From Alphaproteobacteria bacterium (GTDB lineage Bacteria; Pseudomonadota; Alphaproteobacteria; SMXS01), in NCBI GenBank assembly GCA_028284945.1, contig JANQQJ010000041.1, positions 95,792 to 159,791 on the forward strand: a stretch of 64,000 bases of DNA. The letters are read 5' to 3'. Below the pieces are notes generated by a model. That model saw only the letters and a list, made by a program, of their open reading frames with translations, did no database searches and was not told the origin of the DNA. Below are positions 1 to 7,084 of this stretch, piece by piece; positions within the stretch are counted from its first letter, which is position 1; the number at the start of each line of letters is the position of its first letter. A program made the position numbers and the translations under genes.

Positions 1-328
1 TGATGCAGCCGATTTTGAGACGCGTCTTGATGCGGCGCAGCGCCTCAACCATCTGGGGGCGCACATCACCGGATAGCAGCGCGATAATGTGCTTGCCCGG
101 CACGTCGTGGCCGCGTTCCTGCGCCTCGGCCAGGAAGAGTTTATCGAATTCATCCAGGCTGACCCGGCTGCTTTCGAATTTGGCCCAGGCATTGTCGAGC
201 GGGTTGGTGGCGTTGATGGACCGGATAAAGTCCTTCGGCAGGCCGCGTTCAGCCTCATAGACGTTGAACGCCTCAAACGGGCTGGACGTAATCACCCCGC
301 CGAAATCCCAAATCACCGCCTTGATCAT
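1..328 (-). CDS. HAD-family hydrolase, N-terminal part (runs off left edge)
   Basis: Read from an ATG at 328 the protein begins MIKAVIWDFGGVITSSPFEA, which contains the first HAD motif (DFGGV), with the Asp nucleophile near residue 9. About 109 codons are present and the rest lies outside the window. HAD enzymes of this subfamily are cytosolic phosphatases or dehalogenases. The N-terminus resembles the HAD domain found in ACAD10-like proteins, but the substrate cannot be told. The gene is divergent from the MFS transporter gene; the 163 bp between the two starts must hold both promoters. The family assignment rests on motif I and the following helical cap sequence only, because motifs II-IV are not in view. 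Confidence 0.8.
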   Translation of the reverse strand, partial: MIKAVIWDFGGVITSSPFEAFNVYEAERGLPKDFIRSINATNPLDNAWAKFESSRVSLDEFDKLFLAEAQERGHDVPGKHIIALLSGDVRPQMVEALRRIKTRLKIGCI

Positions 329-491
329 CCGCCTGCCTTTCGCGCGTTTCGAACCGGCGCGTATACTAGGGATCGGTGACTGCGCGTCCACAGCAAAGGC
401 GGTGTTGCGGATTCCGGTTGACCGGTCTCGGCCCCACTGTAGGCTGCTGCCCCACATAACAAGCACACATTCTTCGGGGAGACAGTGGGCT

Positions 492-1841
492 GTGAGCACA
501 CAAGCCGCAACGGACACCAGCGCGCCAGAAGAGCATAGCGAGCGATATCTTTGGTATGTGGTGGCCGTTTTGGCGCTGGCCTCGACCATTTCGATCATCG
601 ACCGGCAGATCATGAATGTCATGATCGGCCCGATTAAACGCGATCTGGGCGGCCTCTCGGACCTTCAGGTTTCACTGGTCATCGGCCTGGCGTTCGCGTT
701 TGTTTACAACATTGCCTCGTTCCCCGCGGGCCGGTTCGCTGACCGGGCCAATCGACGGAACATCATGGCGGGCGGCATCGTCGCCTGGAGCATTGCCGGC
801 GGCTTCTGCGGTCTGGCTAATACATATTGGCAGCTTTTCCTGGCCCGCATGGGTGTTGGGATCGGTGAAGCCGCCCTGGGCCCTGCTGCCAATTCCACGC
901 TCGCTGACCTGTTTGATAAGGCGCGGCTTCCCATCGCCATCGGGATCGTGTCTGCGGCGCCCTTCATCGGGCAGGGCCTGGCCGGGATGGTCGGGGGGCC
1001 GCTAATCGACTATCTGGAAGCCACGCCCAATATGGAGGTGCCCGTTCTGGGCGAAATCTATTCCTGGCAGATGGTCTTTCTGTTGTTGACGCCGCCGGGG
1101 CTGATTATCGCAGCGATGCTGATGTTCACCCGCGAACCGAAGCGCAGGGGCCGGTCACGTGAGGACCTGACGGCAATTCCCTGGAGCGAAGTCTGGCGGT
1201 TCGTCAAAAGCCGGCGGATGTTCTTCTTCCTCGTTTTCACCGCCTATTTGTGCCTGTCCATTCAGGGCTGGTCGTTGATGATCTGGATCTATGAATTCTT
1301 TGACCGGACTCATGACTGGAGCCGGGGCCGGACCGGGCTGATCTATGGGCCGATCGGCATGTGCGTCGGGATTTTTGCCAGCGTTTATGCGGGCTTCCGG
1401 GCCGGTAAGATGGTTGCCAAAGGCCGCGAAGACGCGACCTTGCGGCTGGTATTTTACGGTTCCATCATCCTGATCCCCGCAGCCGGCGCGCTGACCATCG
1501 TGCCCAACCCCTGGGTCGCGATTGCCCTGCTGTTTCCGGTGACATTCATGATGGCGATGCCGCCGGGGCTGATGATGACGACGCTCCAAACCATCGCACC
1601 CAATGAGTTACGCGGCCAGATGGTGGCGTTTTACCTGATCGCGGTGAACTTCCTGTCCTATACATTTGCGCCGTCACTGCCGCCGCTGATGGACCTTTTG
1701 CTGTTTGGTGAGGAGAGCACGCTGGGCGTATCGATATCGGTGCTGGCCGTGTTCAATTACACGGTCGCGTCGATCTGTCTGGGGCTGTCGCTGAAACATT
1801 ACCGTCAAGCGGTGGATGCCGCCAAAGCCTGGACCAGCTAG
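492..1841 (+). CDS. MFS transporter, spinster-like
   Basis: This is a 449-residue polytopic inner-membrane protein with about 12 hydrophobic segments. The MFS motif A loop is visible between the second and third segments (AGRFADRANRRN). The general build matches the spinster-like MFS proteins common in alphaproteobacteria; the cargo is unknown. The open frame extends upstream to 264, but the start is placed at GTG 492 because a GGGGAGA Shine-Dalgarno sequence lies at about 477-483 and the upstream residues look non-coding. The gene ends 7 bp from the stop of the TetR gene, so the two are convergent. The regulator could control this transporter, but the sequence does not show it. Confidence 0.88.
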   Translation: MSTQAATDTSAPEEHSERYLWYVVAVLALASTISIIDRQIMNVMIGPIKRDLGGLSDLQVSLVIGLAFAFVYNIASFPAGRFADRANRRNIMAGGIVAWSIAGGFCGLANTYWQLFLARMGVGIGEAALGPAANSTLADLFDKARLPIAIGIVSAAPFIGQGLAGMVGGPLIDYLEATPNMEVPVLGEIYSWQMVFLLLTPPGLIIAAMLMFTREPKRRGRSREDLTAIPWSEVWRFVKSRRMFFFLVFTAYLCLSIQGWSLMIWIYEFFDRTHDWSRGRTGLIYGPIGMCVGIFASVYAGFRAGKMVAKGREDATLRLVFYGSIILIPAAGALTIVPNPWVAIALLFPVTFMMAMPPGLMMTTLQTIAPNELRGQMVAFYLIAVNFLSYTFAPSLPPLMDLLLFGEESTLGVSISVLAVFNYTVASICLGLSLKHYRQAVDAAKAWTS

Positions 1842-1848
1842 CGTACGG

Positions 1849-2493
1849 TCAGTCTTGCGGGCGAAGTTTGTTGCGTTCCGGCAGCCAGGACTCGTGCAGC
1901 CGGTCCTTGATCCATTGCAACTGCGCCTTGATGCGGCGATCCCGGTCATAGGTGATGACGGTCATCGCCATGCCTTCCAGCAGGAACCGCAGCGTATCGC
2001 GGTTATGCTCAAACTTTTCGTATTCTGCGGCGGCAAAATCCGGATAAGCATCGCGGCCTGCACGGCGGCGGGCCTGCTCATACTCTTCGGCGACCGGTTC
2101 GATAATCGCCCGCAATTCGGGGTCGGTGCGGGATGCGGTCACCAGTTCCATCCAGGCGACAAACAGCCGGTTATTGACCAGTTCCCACATATTATCGACG
2201 GCGTGGTCGATGAAATCCTTACCCCGTGGTGTACGCCGCGACACGTCGTTATAGGCACCGATCCATTCTTCGAGCAGATAGTCGATTGACGCCTCAAGAA
2301 CATGCTTTGTCGTCGGAAAATAGTGCTGAACCGCGCCACGTGTAACATTGGCCTTCTTGGCAATTTCCGTCGTGGTCGTCCGCCAGTACCCAATATCGAC
2401 GAAGCAAGAAACAGTCGCTTCAATGATATCGCGCCGGGTCGCCAGGCTACGGCTTCTGCGTTTTCGGGGTTTAGTCCCTGTTGCGATATCCAT
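1849..2493 (-). CDS. TetR/AcrR family transcriptional regulator
   Basis: The 214-residue protein has a basic N-terminal tail (KPRKRRSR) followed by a classic TetR helix-turn-helix at about residues 18-65 (TEIAKKANVTRGAVQHYFPTT) and a helical ligand-binding C-terminal domain. Such proteins are dimeric repressors released by a small ligand. The gene is transcribed away from the TonB-dependent receptor gene, and the 239-bp spacer between them holds two nested inverted repeats (2596-2640) that are good operator candidates. The receptor, and perhaps the convergent MFS gene, are the likely targets; this is inferred from position. Confidence 0.9.
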   Translation of the reverse strand: MDIATGTKPRKRRSRSLATRRDIIEATVSCFVDIGYWRTTTTEIAKKANVTRGAVQHYFPTTKHVLEASIDYLLEEWIGAYNDVSRRTPRGKDFIDHAVDNMWELVNNRLFVAWMELVTASRTDPELRAIIEPVAEEYEQARRRAGRDAYPDFAAAEYEKFEHNRDTLRFLLEGMAMTVITYDRDRRIKAQLQWIKDRLHESWLPERNKLRPQD

Positions 2494-2595
2494 CTCGTTC
2501 TTATTCCAGGGTCATTCAATCATGTGAAACCGGCAGCGCGGGCGACGAATGCCAAGAGACGCTACAAAGCATGACAAGCTAGCGCGCCCCGATAG

Positions 2596-2640
2596 TTCCT
2601 AGCAACTGCAAATTGTTGCAAGGTAGGAACGACCCGTTCC
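2596..2640. promoter_or_regulatory. Overlapping inverted repeats, candidate TetR operator
   Basis: Two dyads lie side by side in the divergent spacer. The first is TTCCTA-GCAAC ... GTTGC-aagg-TAGGAA (2596-2629). The second is GGAAC-gaccc-GTTCC (2626-2640) and shares its left arm with the first. Nothing else is encoded here. They sit about 103 bp upstream of the TetR start and 93 bp upstream of the receptor start, where an operator for an autoregulated TetR would be expected. Binding is inferred, not shown. Confidence 0.45.
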
Positions 2641-2732
2641 CGCGCTTGCCGGACGTCGAGAGACAAGACAGCTTGACTTGACATCACAGCAGCCAACCTC
2701 CTTAAGTCTTCCAAAACTACGGGAAACGTCCA

Positions 2733-4781
2733 ATCAAAAAGAACCTTGCACTAGCGCTGGCGCTCATCCTGCCGGTTTCGGCGCCGGCTATTGCCGCGCC
2801 AACCGAACAGCTGGTGGTCACCGCGACCCGGGAAGAAACGCCGCAATTCGATCTGCCGGAGAGCACGGGCGTGCTGGACGACGATCTGATCGACAGATTG
2901 AAACCAACGCATCCTTCGGAATTGTTTGAGCGAATCCCCGGCGTGCACCAGGTCTGGCTCGGTGGTGACCACCACACGACGGTGATCCGCCAACCGATTA
3001 ACTTCAACCCGCTTTATCTCTACCTCGAAAACGGTGTGCCGACCCGGGCCACCGGCTTTTTTGAAACCAATGCGCTATTCGACGTCAATATTCCCCAGGC
3101 GCGGCGGGTTGAGATTACCAAGGGTCCAGGGTCAGCGCTTTATGGATCAGACGCAATTGCCGGTGTGATCAATGTGTTGACGCCGCTGCCGCCAGAAGAA
3201 GGCCTTGCCGGCGAAGCATCTGTGGAAGGCTCGACACGCGGCTATTTCCGCGGTCTTTTTTCATTAGGCGGCACCACCGGCAAGCATGGCCTGCAGGCGG
3301 ATGTGAACCTGGTTCAGGATGACGGCTGGCGCGACAATACCGAATCCGACCGGCAACTGGGTACCTTTACCTGGGTCATCGATGGCGGCGGCGCCGTCCG
3401 CATTCAGAACGTGCTGATGCTGGCACGCGTCGATCAGGAGTCCACAGGTTCGAACTTGAACCGGGACGATTTTCAAAACAATCCCACCCGGAACACCCAA
3501 CCCATCGCCTTCCGCAAGGTCGATTCCGTCCGCTTTCAAAGCCATATCGACGTTCGGATGGAACAGGCGCTGCTGAGCATCACGCCCTATTTTCGTTACA
3601 ACCGGATTCAGCTGCTGCCGTCCTTCGCGCTCGGCTTTGATCCGCATTTTTTTGACACTGACGCCTATTCCCTCGGCGCACAGATCAAGTATCGGCACGA
3701 TCTTTCGGAAACCTTCCGGATTATTGCCGGTGTCGATATCGACTACACCACAGGGGACCGGACAGATACACGGATCGCGTTGACCCGGGAAGGCGGCATC
3801 ATCGTCGACTTCACCGATGTTGAAACCGTCTATAACTTCGACGTTAACACGTTGACCATCGCGCCCTATCTGCACGGCGAATGGCAGGCGACGAGCCGGT
3901 TACGTATCACCGCGGGGCTACGGTTCGATTATGCCGAGTTTGATTACACCAACAATCTGACAACGGTGATCGACCCGACAGCGCGTCACAACCGCCCGCC
4001 GAGCCAAAAGATCGACTTCAATTCCCTGAGCCCCAAGGCCGGCCTGACCTATGACCTGACCGAAACACTGAACGCGTTCTTTTCCTATAAGCGCGGGTTC
4101 CGCACACCGACAGCACAGCAACTGTTCCGGCCCGGCCGCTCAACCCTGTCGACGGAGCTGAAACCGGTCAAAGCAGACAGCTTCGAGATCGGGCTGCGTG
4201 GGAGTTTCGTGGATACAGTCAGCTTTGAACTGTCGCTCTACACCATGACCCTGCGCGACGATATTCTGGTCTTCACCAATAATGAGACCGGTGTACGCGA
4301 CATTCGCAATTCCGGCCGCACGCGGCACAGGGGCGTCGAGATCGGCATCAGTGTCGATATCACCGATACGCTGACCCTGGCGGGCGCCTATGCCTACAAC
4401 GATCACTTCTTTGTTGAATGGATGCCGGTCGGTGGCGCTGACCTCTCCGGAAACACGATCAACCGTGCCCCCAAGGACATCGGCAATGCCCGGTTGACCT
4501 GGCGGCCGGCGTTCCTCAACGGCGGCGTGTTCGAGATCGAATACCAGCACCTTGGCTCGTATTTCCTGGACGACAACAACACCCGCACCTATGGCGGGCA
4601 CGACCTTCTGCACATCCGCGGCAGCATCGTCATCGCGCCGGGCATGGAGCTCTATTTGCGCCTGCACAACGTGTTCAACGAGCGCTATGCGACCAATGGC
4701 CGCTTCAATGCTTTTGCAGGCGAGGAATTGAAGCCAGGCCAGGCACGCACGCTCTATGGCGGAATCGGCGCCAAGTTTTAG
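2733..4781 (+). CDS. TonB-dependent outer-membrane receptor (apparent ATC start)
   Basis: The protein is an outer-membrane active-transport receptor that takes a scarce ligand into the periplasm using TonB energy. From 2733 the frame reads a standard signal peptide (KKNLALALALILPVSAPAIA), then a TonB box-like EQLVVTATR, a plug domain (about residues 45-155, with IPQARRVEITKGPGSALYGS) and a 22-strand-type barrel ending in Phe. The length of 682 residues is normal. The frame is open only from 2706 and has no ATG, GTG or TTG before 2814, which lies beyond the signal peptide. ATC at 2733 directly precedes the signal peptide and has a CGGGAA 7 bp upstream. Ligand unknown; the plug and size are BtuB/siderophore-receptor like. 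Confidence 0.9.
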   Translation: MKKNLALALALILPVSAPAIAAPTEQLVVTATREETPQFDLPESTGVLDDDLIDRLKPTHPSELFERIPGVHQVWLGGDHHTTVIRQPINFNPLYLYLENGVPTRATGFFETNALFDVNIPQARRVEITKGPGSALYGSDAIAGVINVLTPLPPEEGLAGEASVEGSTRGYFRGLFSLGGTTGKHGLQADVNLVQDDGWRDNTESDRQLGTFTWVIDGGGAVRIQNVLMLARVDQESTGSNLNRDDFQNNPTRNTQPIAFRKVDSVRFQSHIDVRMEQALLSITPYFRYNRIQLLPSFALGFDPHFFDTDAYSLGAQIKYRHDLSETFRIIAGVDIDYTTGDRTDTRIALTREGGIIVDFTDVETVYNFDVNTLTIAPYLHGEWQATSRLRITAGLRFDYAEFDYTNNLTTVIDPTARHNRPPSQKIDFNSLSPKAGLTYDLTETLNAFFSYKRGFRTPTAQQLFRPGRSTLSTELKPVKADSFEIGLRGSFVDTVSFELSLYTMTLRDDILVFTNNETGVRDIRNSGRTRHRGVEIGISVDITDTLTLAGAYAYNDHFFVEWMPVGGADLSGNTINRAPKDIGNARLTWRPAFLNGGVFEIEYQHLGSYFLDDNNTRTYGGHDLLHIRGSIVIAPGMELYLRLHNVFNERYATNGRFNAFAGEELKPGQARTLYGGIGAKF

Positions 4782-4842
4782 CGCGCTTGCCCCGGATGGA
4801 TTGAAGGCTAAGCTGACTCCCCAACGAACGCGGAGAAAGTCC

Positions 4843-4941
4843 ATGGGCCGATCTAAGGGCGCCATTATTCATCTGGTTTCGGACGACGCCGAACATGCCT
4901 ACCGTGCCGAACAGGTGCTGGATGGCGGAACGTCGCATTAG
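4843..4941 (+). CDS. Small ORF of 32 codons, unknown
   Basis: The ORF starts with ATG preceded by GGAGAAAG at 4831-4839, an excellent ribosome-binding site. It encodes 32 residues beginning MGRSKGAIIHLVSD and ending with GGTSH. Its TAG stop is 3 bp before the ATG of the beta-helix gene, so translation of the two would be coupled. It could be a small protein, a leader peptide, or the remnant of a longer gene. No family is recognised. The strong Shine-Dalgarno sequence and the tight junction are the only support. Confidence 0.4.
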   Translation: MGRSKGAIIHLVSDDAEHAYRAEQVLDGGTSH

Positions 4942-4944
4942 ATC

Positions 4945-6138
4945 ATGCACCGGGGCATTGTCTGGCTCTTCGCCGCAATATCCATGGCAGCAGGCTGCGG
5001 CGCGTCCGAGCGGATTGCGGTGTCAGACGCAGATGACCTGCGTGCCGCGCTTCGATTTGCCGAACCCGGGCAAATAATTGAGCTGGAACCCGGTGTTTAT
5101 CAGGGCCCGTTCCGCATGTCCGAAGGCGCAAGCGGCACACCCGAAAGTCCAGTCATTATCCGGCCCGCTGCGGGGACAGGGCGAGTCGTGCTGGATGGGA
5201 ACGGCACCTCGATCACCCTGAAGTTCAGCGCCGTCAGCCATGTGACAATTACTGGAGTTGACGTTACCGGCGGCGGCTATCACGGCATATTCTTCGACAA
5301 AGGCGCCCACAACATCACGATTGAAGATAGCCGGATATACGACAACCACCGGACCCACCCACTCAACAGCCATGCCGAGATCAAAGGATCAGGGGCAGAT
5401 GACAGAAACAGGCCCCGCCAGATTGTTCTGCGCAACAACGAAATCTTTCACACCTCGCACCCGCCCGGTGGAAATTTCCAGGGCATCGACTGCAACCGGT
5501 GCGATGACTTCCATGTCACCGGTAACCATATTCACAGCATCCATTCACCGACCGAACAGCCAACCTCGTATTATGATCGCGGCGCCTGCATTCAGATGAA
5601 GAGCCTTTCGCGGCGAACCGTTATTGAGCGCAACCGCATCGAGGACTGCCATATCGGCATTGTCTTTGGCGGCGAGGGTATGGAGACCCCCGAACATCTG
5701 GGCGGTGCCGTCCGGAACAATATCATTGCCGGATCGCACGATATCGCGATTGTTCTAGCGGATGTTGAAGATGGGGTGGTCGCGCACAATACCCTGATCG
5801 GCAACACCCGCTCCATCTTGCTGGGCACGCACCGGGGTCGGCCGACCGCAGAAAACAATGCGATCATCGCCAACAACCTGATCGACCAGCCCATTGAGCC
5901 GGTCAAGGCGGCCGAAACTCGTCTTGAAAACAACCTGCTGATATCAGCAGAGGACGCCGCCTCGTGGTTTGCCGCAGCCAGCACAGGTGATGTTCGTCTG
6001 ACGGCTGCCGCAACGGCCGCGATTGATCATGCGGTGCCGCTGGACCCGCCATTGATAGCAGATTTTGAAGGGACCACACGGCCGCAAGATGCGGCCCCGG
6101 ACATCGGCGCGTTTGAATATCGGCGCGTACTCGACTAG
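4945..6138 (+). CDS. Secreted right-handed parallel beta-helix protein (putative lipoprotein)
   Basis: The 397-residue protein starts with a hydrophobic signal (IVWLFAAISMAAGC) whose Cys18 could be lipidated, although the lipobox is not ideal. The rest is made of beta-helix rungs of the pectate lyase/chondroitinase B type. It begins with the 'adLraAlrfAePGQIIeLepGvY' entry common to such proteins, followed by ITITG and VTGNHIH-type turns and repeated NN(I/L)I ladders. The C-terminus has 'DIGAFEY', also typical. Many family members bind or cleave polysaccharide, but the catalytic residues were not identified, so no enzyme activity is claimed. It follows the TonB receptor and a small ORF on the same strand. 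Confidence 0.8.
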   Translation: MHRGIVWLFAAISMAAGCGASERIAVSDADDLRAALRFAEPGQIIELEPGVYQGPFRMSEGASGTPESPVIIRPAAGTGRVVLDGNGTSITLKFSAVSHVTITGVDVTGGGYHGIFFDKGAHNITIEDSRIYDNHRTHPLNSHAEIKGSGADDRNRPRQIVLRNNEIFHTSHPPGGNFQGIDCNRCDDFHVTGNHIHSIHSPTEQPTSYYDRGACIQMKSLSRRTVIERNRIEDCHIGIVFGGEGMETPEHLGGAVRNNIIAGSHDIAIVLADVEDGVVAHNTLIGNTRSILLGTHRGRPTAENNAIIANNLIDQPIEPVKAAETRLENNLLISAEDAASWFAAASTGDVRLTAAATAAIDHAVPLDPPLIADFEGTTRPQDAAPDIGAFEYRRVLD

Positions 6139-6187
6139 GTAAGGGGCACCAGCGTGGATGGCACGCTGAAGCAATGGTCAAACACCA

Positions 6188-6979
6188 ATGAACGGCAGGC
6201 CTCAACCCATATCAATCGCTGGCCTCATGATCGAGGCGGCACAGTTCCACTGGAACCGCGTGCTGACCTTTCTGGCGACCGCCCTGGTCTATGTGCCAAT
6301 GGCGCTTTTGGTCGCAAGTTCGGCATTTGAGGTAAGCGATGCGCAAGACAGCACCGCAGCAGATACCACCGCCGCGACACCGCCGGAATTGAATGTCGAC
6401 TTCGACCCATTAACGCTCTTGGCCGTTGTTGCCTTGCTGGCCGTGTTGTCTTCGGCGTCCTTTGTGCTCTGGCTGCGAATGTCGCTGATGGGCATGCCAA
6501 CGGCCTTGCAACAGCCTTTGGGAAATTGGCTGGGGCAAATTCTGCGAACCATGGGTCTGTTTCTTGCCGCTGGGCTTGTTGGGCTGGTCCCGGTCTCATT
6601 TCTCGGGGGCTTGCTGGTCGGCTCGACGGGGACATTGTCACCCGGGGCCCTGGCGTTCCTGGTGCTGCTTTCTTCAGCAACCGTCAACGGCGCGATTGCG
6701 TTGCTGTTTTTGCCCTTCGTGGAAGCCGCGACCGGTGTTAAGCCGCTTGGAACCTCTGAGACCCGGGCCAGGGCCAACGCGCTACGCCCGGTCCTCGCCC
6801 TGACACTCATCACGGCGACATTTGCTGTGACATTTGTCGGCGGCGTTATCATGCAGATACTGGTCGCCGGTGGCGCGACCATCTCGGCCGGTCTGGTCCA
6901 GGCCATGACAATCACCTTCTCAGTGACCTATATTGCAGCGATCATGGGGTGCGCGTTCAGGCGCCTAAGCACCGAATAG
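6188..6979 (+). CDS. Polytopic membrane protein of unknown function
   Basis: The protein has 263 residues with about six hydrophobic segments: residues 15-40, 75-100, 115-140, 148-175, 205-230 and 235-255. A polar, Thr/Asp-rich stretch (about 45-70) probably faces the periplasm. The overall pattern resembles Yip1/YIF1-like or DUF-type membrane proteins of alphaproteobacteria, but no diagnostic motif was seen. ATG at 6188 is the first start after an in-frame stop at 6167 and lacks a good Shine-Dalgarno sequence. It lies 49 bp after the beta-helix gene and 105 bp before coxL. Confidence 0.7.
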   Translation: MNGRPQPISIAGLMIEAAQFHWNRVLTFLATALVYVPMALLVASSAFEVSDAQDSTAADTTAATPPELNVDFDPLTLLAVVALLAVLSSASFVLWLRMSLMGMPTALQQPLGNWLGQILRTMGLFLAAGLVGLVPVSFLGGLLVGSTGTLSPGALAFLVLLSSATVNGAIALLFLPFVEAATGVKPLGTSETRARANALRPVLALTLITATFAVTFVGGVIMQILVAGGATISAGLVQAMTITFSVTYIAAIMGCAFRRLSTE

Positions 6980-6992
6980 TGTGTCGTTCGGA

Positions 6993-7021
6993 TTGAACTG
7001 AAGCCGTTTTTGGCCTATCTC
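6993..7021 (+). promoter_or_regulatory. Weak sigma-70-like promoter candidate before the coxL-like gene
   Basis: TTGAAC (6993-6998) and TATCTC (7016-7021) are 17 bp apart, 63 bp upstream of the coxL start. The -10 match is poor, so this is only a candidate. It is the best such pair in the 105-bp gap. Confidence 0.2.
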
Positions 7022-7084
7022 ACAGGGTTCAAATGTGGTGCGGCAGGGCGCGCCTTTCCTTAACGTCCCTCGGGAGACAGTTTC

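Noticed and set aside
264..491. Longer MFS protein start at 264
   Set aside because: The extra 76 residues lack a hydrophobic helix, are not MFS-like, and the GTG at 492 has the good ribosome site.
4945..6138. Alginate or chondroitin lyase (PL6) assignment for the beta-helix lipoprotein
   Set aside because: The fold fits but the catalytic Lys/Arg positions of that family could not be identified by eye.
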